This document shows, in pieces, positions 1 through 5,545 of a stretch of 7,605 nt of DNA. Position 1 is the stretch's first letter. Each line of letters opens with the position of its first letter. The notes below the pieces were generated by a model that was not told the DNA's origin, searched no databases, and saw only the letters and a program-made list of their open reading frames with translations. This stretch comes from Rhodoferax sp. (GTDB taxonomy: Bacteria; Pseudomonadota; Gammaproteobacteria; Burkholderiales; Burkholderiaceae_C): contig JAJAZK010000476.1 in NCBI GenBank assembly GCA_026785765.1, positions 1 to 7,605 of the forward strand, in the 5' to 3' direction. Made by a program: the position numbers and the translations under genes.

Positions 1-1142
1 CCACTGCCAAGCCTGAAACCATCGCTGCCCAAGCCCTGGGCTGGATCGACCAAACGACCCGGGCGGTCACGCCGCCGATCCACATGTCGTCGACGTATTT
101 GCGCGACGAAGACAACCAATATCGCTCGGGGCGGGTGTATGCGCGCGCCGACAACCCGGCCTTCGACCAGGCTGAGGCGGTTCTGACGCAGTTGGAGAAC
201 GGGGCCGACGCGGCACTGTTCGCTTCCGGCATGGCGGCCGCGACTGCCGTGTTCCAGGCGCTGGCGCCAGGAGACCATGTGCTGGCGCCCAAGGTGATGT
301 ACTGGTCGCTGCGCAACTGGCTGCTGAACTTCGCCACCCACTGGGGCCTGCAGGTGGAACTGGTCGATATGGCCGATCCGGCCGCTATTGCGGCTGCACT
401 GCGTCCCGGCAAGACCCGTCTGGTATGGATCGAAACCCCGGCCAATCCCTTGTGGACGATTACGGATATCGCAGCGACGGTGGCAATCGCGCACGCTGCC
501 GGTGCCCTGGTTGCGGTGGACTCGACGGTGGCGAGCCCGGTGCTGACGCGCCCGCTTGAGCTGGGCGCCGACATCGTCATGCATGCAGCTACGAAATACC
601 TCAACGGGCATTCGGACTTGATCGCAGGTGTGCTGGTGGCGCGCGAGAACAACGCGTTCTGGCAGCGCATCAAGTCGGTGCGTGCCCAGCTCGGCGGAAC
701 CCTCGGCTCGTTCGAGGCCTGGTTGCTGTTGCGCGGCATGCGCACCCTGTACCTGCGGGTGCGTGCTGCGTCGGGCGCGGCGCAACACATTGCCGAATTC
801 TTCTCCCGCCATCCGCAGGTGCAAGAGGTCCTGTATCCGGGTTTGCCGCAGTCGCCAGGCCACGCGGTCGCCGCGCGCCAGATGCATGGCGGGTTTGGCG
901 GCATGTTGTCGATTCGTGTGGTTGGTGGTGAGGCAGCGGCCATCCGTACTGCGGCCAGGGTCGCGCTGTGGAAACGCGCCACCTCGCTTGGCGGCACCGA
1001 GAGCCTGATCGAACACCGCGCCAGCATCGAGGGCGCTGCATCGCCAGTACCGACCGATTTGCTGCGTTTGTCGGTAGGGCTGGAAGACTGCCAGGACCTG
1101 ATTGACGACCTTGCGCAGTCACTAACACATGCACACGGGTAA
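1..1142 (+). CDS. Trans-sulfuration family PLP-dependent enzyme (cystathionine gamma-lyase/synthase type), 5' end missing
   Basis: The reading frame is open from the first bases (first full codon at position 3), 27 codons upstream of the first ATG at 84, and the upstream residues (TPPIHMSSTYLRD) fit the family, so the true start lies left of the window. The family (Cys/Met metabolism PLP enzymes) cleaves or forms C-S bonds of cystathionine, homocysteine or methionine in the cytoplasm. Counting from Met at 84: a Y-A-R-x-x-N-P phosphate-binding segment at 19-25, SGM at 48-50, the PLP-contacting Asp in VDST at 146, and the Schiff-base Lys171 in ATKYLNGHSD (codon 594-596). The usual YGGTY-like segment is replaced by MYWSLRNWL at 72-80, keeping the Tyr. 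The C-terminal domain is complete and ends at TAA. Family membership is secure; which reaction (gamma-lyase, gamma-synthase, beta-lyase or sulfhydrylase) cannot be told. Confidence 0.95.
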   Translation, partial: TAKPETIAAQALGWIDQTTRAVTPPIHMSSTYLRDEDNQYRSGRVYARADNPAFDQAEAVLTQLENGADAALFASGMAAATAVFQALAPGDHVLAPKVMYWSLRNWLLNFATHWGLQVELVDMADPAAIAAALRPGKTRLVWIETPANPLWTITDIAATVAIAHAAGALVAVDSTVASPVLTRPLELGADIVMHAATKYLNGHSDLIAGVLVARENNAFWQRIKSVRAQLGGTLGSFEAWLLLRGMRTLYLRVRAASGAAQHIAEFFSRHPQVQEVLYPGLPQSPGHAVAARQMHGGFGGMLSIRVVGGEAAAIRTAARVALWKRATSLGGTESLIEHRASIEGAASPVPTDLLRLSVGLEDCQDLIDDLAQSLTHAHG

Positions 1143-1145
1143 AAT
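1140..1145 (+). promoter_or_regulatory. Possible -10 element upstream of the small cysteine protein gene
   Basis: TAAAAT matches five of six bases of the sigma-70 -10 consensus and overlaps the stop codon of the PLP enzyme gene. It would start transcription about 49 bases before the ATG at 1201. No good -35 hexamer sits at the right distance (1117-1122 reads AGTCAC), so this is weak, and the small gene may instead be co-transcribed with the upstream gene. Confidence 0.22.
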
Positions 1146-1200
1146 CAGTAGATCATTCTCATGAAAGAACCCATGACACAATTTACAGAGGGATTGACCG

Positions 1201-1440
1201 ATGGCCAAAGCTGAGGCAAAAACTTCTGTGATGGCGGATGGCCTGCGCTACAAATCCAAGGCTTCCGGATCGCCGTTTGCGGCTGCCGCGTCGTTTGGCG
1301 GCGCCACCATGTCCTGCTTCATGTGCGGCAAACACCGCCCACGGTCATTGATGGGCACGCGCAAGGTGGCGGGCAAGTCGCAGACGGTATGTGCACCGTC
1401 GTGCAAGGCGCTCGACGAGTCTCTCGGCGCTGCCAAGTAG
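1201..1440 (+). CDS. Conserved small protein with Cys/His putative zinc site, function unknown
   Basis: This 79-residue, basic protein starts with ATG preceded by AGAGGGA at 1187-1193, seven bases upstream, a good ribosome binding site that fixes the start. The N-terminal 35 residues are Ala/Lys/Ser-rich and probably flexible. The core holds Cys39-x2-Cys42-x2-His45 and, about 20 residues later, Cys64-x3-Cys68, separated by a basic stretch (RPRS, GTRK, GKS). Four cysteines plus a histidine in this spacing suggest a small structural zinc site, perhaps a zinc-ribbon or knuckle fold that could touch nucleic acid or protein. It follows the PLP enzyme by 58 bases on the same strand. It resembles uncharacterised short proteins I associate with Burkholderiales, but I cannot name a family. 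That it is a gene is likely; metal binding is inferred. Confidence 0.8.
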   Translation: MAKAEAKTSVMADGLRYKSKASGSPFAAAASFGGATMSCFMCGKHRPRSLMGTRKVAGKSQTVCAPSCKALDESLGAAK

Positions 1441-1471
1441 GCGCCCCCCCGGTTACAGGCGGTCCCACCAG

Positions 1472-1498
1472 GCCCGGGCGTCAAAGCCCAGCCCGGGC
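1472..1498 (+). repeat. GC-rich inverted/direct repeat after the small-protein gene, possible terminator
   Basis: The self-palindromic octamer GCCCGGGC occurs at 1472-1479 and 1491-1498, separated by 11 bases, so the copies can pair as an 8-bp stem (and as the decamer GCCCGGGCGT they are also a direct repeat). It begins 32 bases after the stop of the cysteine-motif gene. There is no T-run after it, so a classic intrinsic terminator is not supported; it could help end or stabilise the + strand transcript. Confidence 0.35.
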
Positions 1499-1549
1499 GT
1501 GCTGGACCTCTCGGTCAGCACCCGCAAGTGCAGGTGGCTGCGCGTCTAA

Positions 1550-1581
1550 ATTGCGCGGTAACGCTGGGCCAGTCGCGCAAT
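1550..1581 (-). terminator. Inverted repeat downstream of the HD phosphohydrolase gene, candidate terminator
   Basis: ATTGCGCG (1550-1557) and CGCGCAAT (1574-1581) are perfect inverted copies around a 16-base loop. On the - strand the stem lies 27 bases past the HD gene stop and its last bases run into AATTTAG, a short U-rich tail. That orientation fits a weak intrinsic terminator for the SDR-HD transcript. The loop is long and the T-run short, so efficiency is doubtful; it might also act on + strand transcripts. Confidence 0.4.
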
Positions 1582-1607
1582 AATCCCTGTCCGCTCGTCC
1601 AGGAGGC

Positions 1608-2252
1608 TCAGGGTGCAGCAGCAAGCTGCCCGATAGACCAAGCCAGATTGGCACGCGCCTGCGCTTCGCAGCGTTGGTGGAACAAGTCGGTGTGGTAGAT
1701 CCGCGGCCGGTCGAGGAACTGCTGCAGGATGGCGCTTCGGCGCACGCGGCGCTGGGCCAATGGCACCGCCGCAAATTCGGCTGCGATCTGCTGTTCGTAG
1801 GCCTCGAACACCGCACGCGGCTGACCCAGGATGGAGAGGTCCACATCCAGCAGCACCTGCTGGTCCAATGTGAGTGGTCGCCGGTCGTGGCAGGTCACCA
1901 TGACCAGAGAGTGTGCGCGCTGCGCAGTGGCGATGCCAGCACCGGCCGCCAGCAGTGCTGCATGCGCCCAGTCTGCGCTGCGTTGTTCATTGTCGTGACT
2001 GCCCAAGTCGTAGATCGCGTCATGGAACCACAGGGCAAGCTGAACTTCACATGGGCGATCGGCAACGCCGCGCAACAGCTCAAACTGCCGCAAGCAGGCG
2101 TCCAGATGCCCGACGCTGTGGTACTTGCGGTGTGGCTCGGCGTAACGCGCCAGCAACTGGGGCAGCAAGGCCGGATCGGCCTGCAGGCAGCCCAGACCTT
2201 GCCACATCCTGTCCCAGGATGGCTGGTACTGCCTCAGCGTCCCCAAGGCCAT
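1608..2252 (-). CDS. HD-superfamily metal-dependent phosphohydrolase (COG4339-like)
   Basis: A 214-residue protein resembling predicted HD phosphohydrolases of COG4339, cytoplasmic enzymes of unknown substrate (some databases wrongly label such proteins as NMDA receptor subunits). Visible metal-site motifs in order: YHSVGH at 44-49 (His45, His49), WFHDAIYD at 75-82 with the HD pair His77-Asp78, DNEQRSA at 87-93, TCHD at 120-123, and LDVDLSILG at 135-143 with Asp136/Asp138. The C-terminal part is helical and ends with an AR-x-NL segment typical of the family. The start chosen is ATG at 2252-2250, whose A is also the last base of the upstream dehydrogenase stop (TGATG), implying translational coupling. 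A GGAGG at about 25 bases upstream is too far to be its own ideal ribosome binding site. The frame stays open further upstream, but that part is shadow of the dehydrogenase gene and looks non-protein-like. Substrate unknown. Confidence 0.9.
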   Translation of the reverse strand: MALGTLRQYQPSWDRMWQGLGCLQADPALLPQLLARYAEPHRKYHSVGHLDACLRQFELLRGVADRPCEVQLALWFHDAIYDLGSHDNEQRSADWAHAALLAAGAGIATAQRAHSLVMVTCHDRRPLTLDQQVLLDVDLSILGQPRAVFEAYEQQIAAEFAAVPLAQRRVRRSAILQQFLDRPRIYHTDLFHQRCEAQARANLAWSIGQLAAAP

Positions 2253-3106
2253 CAGGCGGTCAGCCACGCTGCGCTGCGCCTCCAAAGTTCGGCGGCCAGC
2301 AGCTTGTCCTGGCCAAGGCTGCTGGGCATACGCTGTCGGCAATGGTCGTAGTACAAGCCGCTTTCGCTTGCCAGTTCGAGGGCGCTTCCGCAATACAGCG
2401 TCGTCAGCGCGCCTTTTTCGGTGCTGATCATGCGCAGCTTGAACAGCGGGCGGATCGGCCAGGGCAGCGAGCGCCAGATATCGGACGCGACGACGCCGGG
2501 GTGCAGCGCGTAGGTCGTGACACCGCTGCCCGCCAGCCGCCGGCCCAATTCGGCGCTGAACCACACATTGGCCAGTTTCGAGACCGCATATTCCTCGATT
2601 GCGGTACGGGTGCGTGTGGGTTTGCGCACCGCGTCCCAGTCGATGCCGCTGGTGCGCGTATGGGCGCGGCTCGCCACCGTGACAATCCGCGCCGGTGCCG
2701 ACGCCTTGATGCGATCCAGCAGCAGGTCGGTCAACAGGAAATGGCCCATGTGGTTTACGCCAAATGCCAGTTCGAAACCGGACGCAGTAAGTCCACGGGT
2801 GCCGGCCAGGCCTGCGTTGTTGACCAACAGGTGCAGCGGCAGGTCGCGCGCCAGAAAGATCTGGGCGCACTGGCGCACCGAGGCAAAGTCGCCCAGATCC
2901 AGCGCCAGCGCTTCGACTTGGGCATTGCCGCTGGCCGCGCGAATCTGCTCGGCCGCGGCTTGCGCGTGCGCGCCAGAGCGGCAGGCAATGAACAGGCGCG
3001 CTCCCTGCCTGGCGAGTTCGCGCGCCGTGACCAGACCGATGCCGGTATTGGCCCCAGTAATCAGGGCGACGCGCCCAGAGAGCGGTTTTTCGGAGTTCAA
3101 TGCCAT
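2252..3106 (-). CDS. Short-chain dehydrogenase/reductase, retinol-dehydrogenase-like
   Basis: A 284-residue NAD(P)-dependent oxidoreductase with a complete classical SDR fold. The motifs are all present: TGANTGIG at 17-24 (dinucleotide binding), Arg43 after the second strand (suggesting a preference for NADPH), Asp70 in LDLGD, NNAG at 96-99, Asn118 in VNHMGHF, catalytic Ser146 in VASRAH, and Tyr173/Lys177 in YAVSK, then HPG at 197-199 and VVASDIW. NHMGHF, DWD and HPGVV-x-S/T are typical of the RDH11-14/WWOX-like branch that oxidises or reduces hydrophobic alcohols and aldehydes; the bacterial substrate is unknown. It is the first gene of a two-gene unit, overlapping the HD gene start by one base. 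No strong ribosome binding site precedes the ATG. The 5' region (3107-3154, on the - strand) contains an AT-rich patch that could be its promoter, but no clear hexamer pair is seen. Confidence 0.95.
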   Translation of the reverse strand: MALNSEKPLSGRVALITGANTGIGLVTARELARQGARLFIACRSGAHAQAAAEQIRAASGNAQVEALALDLGDFASVRQCAQIFLARDLPLHLLVNNAGLAGTRGLTASGFELAFGVNHMGHFLLTDLLLDRIKASAPARIVTVASRAHTRTSGIDWDAVRKPTRTRTAIEEYAVSKLANVWFSAELGRRLAGSGVTTYALHPGVVASDIWRSLPWPIRPLFKLRMISTEKGALTTLYCGSALELASESGLYYDHCRQRMPSSLGQDKLLAAELWRRSAAWLTA

Positions 3107-3131
3107 GCTGCGCGGGTTTTGCTATTGGTCC

Positions 3132-3137
3132 GGAGGA
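3132..3137 (+). promoter_or_regulatory. Strong Shine-Dalgarno sequence GGAGGA for a candidate small ORF
   Basis: GGAGGA ends eight bases before an ATG at 3146, close to ideal spacing, and is followed by an AT-rich, unstructured TTTAATCT. It lies in the gap upstream of the - strand dehydrogenase, where no + strand gene was expected. It is the best ribosome binding site in the window, which is why the short frame after it deserves notice. Confidence 0.45.
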
Positions 3138-3145
3138 TTTAATCT

Positions 3146-3286
3146 ATGTTAACGGCGCAATTGCCGCACCTGCCAGTCGGCCCGGCGGCACTGTTGGAAA
3201 CACCTTCGCCTGCCGGCTGCGGTGGCGAGCGCCTTGGGAGCGGCCCGGCGGCACTCATGACGTGGACGGCTTCTTGCAGGAAATGA
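3146..3286 (+). CDS. Candidate small ORF, 46 residues, function unknown
   Basis: ATG at 3146 opens a 46-codon frame ending at TGA 3284-3286, with a near-consensus ribosome binding site at 3132-3137. The peptide is rich in Pro, Gly, Ala and Leu (begins MLTAQLPHLPVG), has two Cys residues and repeats the pentapeptide GPAAL at residues 12-16 and 33-37, because a 15-bp DNA repeat falls in the same frame. No family is recognised, and no signal peptide or transmembrane helix is evident. Its last 32 bases overlap, on the opposite strand, the end of the EamA transporter gene. Only the translation-start signal supports it; the composition could equally be random GC-rich sequence. A possible extended -10 (TTTTGCTATT, 3117-3126) upstream is weak. 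Confidence 0.35.
   Translation: MLTAQLPHLPVGPAALLETPSPAGCGGERLGSGPAALMTWTASCRK
3178..3255. repeat. 15-bp direct repeat, copies 63 bp apart
   Basis: CGGCCCGGCGGCACT occurs exactly at 3178-3192 and again at 3241-3255. The second copy ends on the last base of the EamA transporter stop codon. The 63-bp period is 21 codons, so both copies are read in the same frame in the candidate small ORF. The sequence between shows no further repeat. It may be a small local duplication or chance in GC-rich DNA. Confidence 0.5.
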
Positions 3287-4121
3287 CGAGCGCAATGCCT
3301 CCGAGGATGGCCACCGATGCGGCCACCAGCCGCAGGCTGAGTGCTTCGCCCAGCCACAGTACGCCACCGATTGCAGCGATCACGGGAACGCTGAGCTGAA
3401 CCGTCGACGCGGTGGTGGCGCGCAGTCCGCGCAGGGCGGTGTACCAGACGGCGTACCCAAGACCGGAGGCTACCGCGCCGGACAGCGCCGCGTAGATGGC
3501 CCCGGCCATGTCGACGCGCGCCTGCGTCGCTGTTAGCAGGCTCAACAGGATTGCAAGTGCTGCTGCGCGCAGGAAGTTGCCCGCCGTGGCCTGGGTCGGG
3601 TCACCCGACCCCTTGGCGCGCAGGGAATACACGCCCCAGGCCACGCCCGCGCCGAGCATCAGCAGCGCACCCGCCAGCGGCGGCGCCGACAGACCGGGCA
3701 ACACCAATCCGACCAGTCCACCCAAGGCGATCAGCAGCCCGGTGGCCTGCATCGCTGCCAGGCGTTCACCGTGCCACAGGCCCCAGGAGATCATGGTGGC
3801 CTGCACCGCACCGAACAGCAGCAAGGCGCCGGTGGCGGCCGTCAGGCTGATGTAAGCGTACGAGAATCCCGCCGCATACGCGAACAGCGCCAGCGCCGAC
3901 GGCCAGCTGCCCAGTGGCCGGGACCCGGCGCCGCGGCTGCGCACGATCAGCCACAACACAAGAGCGCCCGATGCCAGCCGGATCGTCGTGAAGCTCGCCG
4001 GGTCGATGCCGGTGTCTTTCAGCGCCACGCGGCACAGCAGTGAATTGCCGGCGAAGGCGAGCATGGCGAAGGTAGTGGTGACCCAGACCGCAGTTGCACC
4101 GGAACGGGCATTGAGGGACAT
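3255..4121 (-). CDS. EamA/DMT-superfamily transporter
   Basis: A 288-residue inner-membrane protein composed almost wholly of hydrophobic helices separated by short polar loops, matching the usual ten-helix, two-EamA-repeat plan of drug/metabolite transporters (about 280-300 residues). Repeat 1 spans roughly residues 12-141 (FAGNSLLCRVAL at the start of the first helix, then a conserved R-x-x-x-G segment, RLASGAL, at 48-54); repeat 2 spans roughly 148-281, with GLGYAVWYTALR at 220-231 and SVPVIAAIGGVLWLGE at 244-259, hallmark helices 8-9 of the family. The basic C-terminus (CKKPSTS) fits a cytoplasmic tail. Such proteins export amino acids, metabolites or drugs; the cargo here is unknown. The ATG at 4121-4119 was chosen because the frame further upstream is opposite the FecR gene and loses membrane character. 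No clear ribosome binding site. It is divergent from the FecR gene. Confidence 0.93.
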   Translation of the reverse strand: MSLNARSGATAVWVTTTFAMLAFAGNSLLCRVALKDTGIDPASFTTIRLASGALVLWLIVRSRGAGSRPLGSWPSALALFAYAAGFSYAYISLTAATGALLLFGAVQATMISWGLWHGERLAAMQATGLLIALGGLVGLVLPGLSAPPLAGALLMLGAGVAWGVYSLRAKGSGDPTQATAGNFLRAAALAILLSLLTATQARVDMAGAIYAALSGAVASGLGYAVWYTALRGLRATTASTVQLSVPVIAAIGGVLWLGEALSLRLVAASVAILGGIALVISCKKPSTS

Positions 4122-4123
4122 GA

Positions 4124-4132
4124 TGCTATTCT
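4124..4132 (+). promoter_or_regulatory. Possible extended -10 promoter for the FecR-domain gene
   Basis: TGCTATTCT reads as an extended -10 (TG, one base, then TATTCT, four of six consensus bases) in the gap between the divergent transporter and FecR genes. It would start transcription near 4139, 28 bases before the GTG at 4167 or 64 before the ATG at 4203. No -35 hexamer at normal spacing is convincing, so the call rests on the extended element only. Confidence 0.3.
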
Positions 4133-4166
4133 GCGACCACAATCCCCTCGCCGCGAGCCAGATGCT

Positions 4167-5501
4167 GTGGAAACGCCGATCGTGTACTTTCACCGAACCT
4201 TGATGTCGGCCGTTCTGCTGCTGTTGCAGGCCCTTTGCGTCTGGCCGCTCGCCTGGGCGCAGCCATCCACCAATCTCGCGTCTACCGCCACGGCCACCCC
4301 TGCGAAGTTCGCCACTGTGTTCCGGATCCGCGGCACTGTCAGCGTGGTTGATACGGCTGGCGGCGCGGCGCGTGGCCTGCGCGAGGGCGATGTGATTCGC
4401 GTCGGTGAGCGGGTGACTGCAGATGCGACCGGTGAGGCGGTGCTGCGGACAGAGGATGCCGGTTTCCTCGCGTTGCGGCCGGGCGGGGTGTTCGTGGCCG
4501 AGAGTTTTTCGGCACTGGGCAATGCAAGCGACAACCTGACGCTGCGGGTGGTGGTGGGCGCTCTGCGCATCGTGAGCGGCTGGGTCAGCCATACCAACCG
4601 TTCCGGCGTACGGGTACTTACGCCGTCTGCCACGATTGGTATCCGGGGAACGGATCATGAGCCGTTCGTCCTGTCCTCAGACCTCTCGATGCAGACCGGC
4701 CAACCCGAAGGTACATACAACAAGGTCAACCGCGGCGGCACCACACTTGAAACCCGCGCCGGGCGACTCGACCTGGAGCCGGGCAAGGTCGGCTTCGTGC
4801 GGACCTCGCGTACGCGCGGCCTTTTGACGCTGTTGACTCCGGTGCTGCTGGACCGGGTACCGGAATTCTTTATGCCAGGCCAGTTCGATTCGGAACTCGA
4901 TGGGTTGTCGGCGCAGGCGGACCAGGATGCGTTGCGGGAACTCGAGCGGCTGCGCAGCACGCTACCGGCGGGTCCTTCTCTGCCTGCTCCTGAAGGCAGG
5001 CTGCGTCCGGGCGTGGCGCCAGCGCCAGCTGCCGCGAAGGATGCTCTGCCTGCGACAAGGCCGTCTGCAGGCCTTGCCAGGGCGCCGCTCAATTGTGCGC
5101 CGCAATCCATTGCGCGCGAATGGCTCGGCCGGTTCGACGATGCCGTGGTCCGGCGTGACGCGTCCGCGGTAGAGGCTCTGTTTGCGTCCGAGTTGGTCGT
5201 CCAGGTGAAGGTGCTTGTGAAGGACGGTGCAACGTCGGAGTTCGAGGTCGGGCGTGACGACATGGTCAAGAGCGCAACCACCGCGCTCGAAGGCCTGACC
5301 GACTATTCGCAGCGTCGCCCGTCGATCGAGGGCCGCACCGATGGTGCTGCCGGATGTGACCGCGTCGCCGTGACTTCGCTTGTGATCGAACAGGGTCGCC
5401 AGAACGGCAAACCCTACCGGTTCGAGGCGATCGAGACCTACGTGCTTGAGCGACGTGCTGGCCGTTGGGTTGCGGTCAGGGCTTCAACGACACAGCGTTG
5501 A
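4167..5501 (+). CDS. Exported FecR-domain protein with C-terminal NTF2/SnoaL-like domain
   Basis: A 444-residue protein predicted to be exported. From the GTG at 4167: signal peptide at 1-31 (n-region with His9/Arg10, hydrophobic core, AWA before Gln32); FecR domain at about 48-170 (GTVSVVD strand, LREGD, ending in the hallmark TPSATIGIRGTD at 152-163); a helical, acidic stretch at 240-265; a Pro/Ala-rich linker at 267-306; then a domain at 310-441 with the helix-strand pattern of NTF2/SnoaL-like folds (AREWLGRFDDAVVRRDASAVEALFA, ending ETYVLERRAGRWVAVR). Cys310 and Cys397 could form a disulfide. FecR proper is a membrane sigma regulator, but here there is no N-terminal anti-sigma region, no sigma gene and no TonB receptor nearby, so a periplasmic binding or structural role is more likely. 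Other possible starts are GTG 4182 and ATG 4203; the last leaves no positive charge in the signal n-region. No strong ribosome binding site for any. Confidence 0.88.
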   Translation: METPIVYFHRTLMSAVLLLLQALCVWPLAWAQPSTNLASTATATPAKFATVFRIRGTVSVVDTAGGAARGLREGDVIRVGERVTADATGEAVLRTEDAGFLALRPGGVFVAESFSALGNASDNLTLRVVVGALRIVSGWVSHTNRSGVRVLTPSATIGIRGTDHEPFVLSSDLSMQTGQPEGTYNKVNRGGTTLETRAGRLDLEPGKVGFVRTSRTRGLLTLLTPVLLDRVPEFFMPGQFDSELDGLSAQADQDALRELERLRSTLPAGPSLPAPEGRLRPGVAPAPAAAKDALPATRPSAGLARAPLNCAPQSIAREWLGRFDDAVVRRDASAVEALFASELVVQVKVLVKDGATSEFEVGRDDMVKSATTALEGLTDYSQRRPSIEGRTDGAAGCDRVAVTSLVIEQGRQNGKPYRFEAIETYVLERRAGRWVAVRASTTQR

Positions 5502-5520
5502 GCGCACCGGGTTGCGCGCC

Positions 5521-5543
5521 GCTGGGGGCGTTGCGCCGCCAGC
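5521..5543. terminator. GC-rich hairpin between convergent FecR and cupin genes, candidate bidirectional terminator
   Basis: 5521-5530 can pair with 5534-5543 around a three-base TTG loop: nine of ten positions pair, with one G-G mismatch (5526/5538). It lies in the 44-base gap between two convergent stop codons, where a shared terminator is expected. There is no T-run on either side, so it is not a textbook intrinsic terminator. A weaker hairpin (GCGCA/TGCGC) lies just to the left, after the FecR stop. Confidence 0.35.
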
Positions 5544-5545
5544 CC

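Noticed and set aside
1161..1214. 17-codon frame starting at ATG 1161, overlapping the start of the cysteine-motif gene
   Set aside because: No ribosome binding site precedes it, the frame overlaps the well-supported ATG at 1201 out of phase, and the peptide has no special character.
2253..2870. Upstream extension of the HD phosphohydrolase frame on the - strand
   Set aside because: It lies antiphase within the well-supported dehydrogenase gene, its translation is Arg/Pro/Gly-rich and not domain-like, and family resemblance begins only after the ATG at 2252.
1913..3142. Long + strand open frame of 409 codons opposite the HD and dehydrogenase genes
   Set aside because: It is a GC-rich shadow: Arg/Ala/Gln-rich translation, no motifs, and both - strand genes opposite it carry complete catalytic motif sets.
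4122..4658. Upstream extension of the EamA transporter frame on the - strand
   Set aside because: The extension is polar and low in membrane character, and it lies antisense to the FecR gene with its signal peptide and FecR domain.
4655..5281. - strand open frame of 208 codons opposite the FecR-domain gene
   Set aside because: Ser/Arg/Pro-rich translation typical of the antisense of a GC-rich gene; no recognisable domain or start signal.
4167..5501. Reading the FecR protein as an iron-signalling anti-sigma factor
   Set aside because: No sigma-70 ECF gene or TonB-dependent receptor is adjacent, there is a cleavable-looking signal peptide instead of a cytoplasmic anti-sigma region, and the C-terminal domain differs from FecR.
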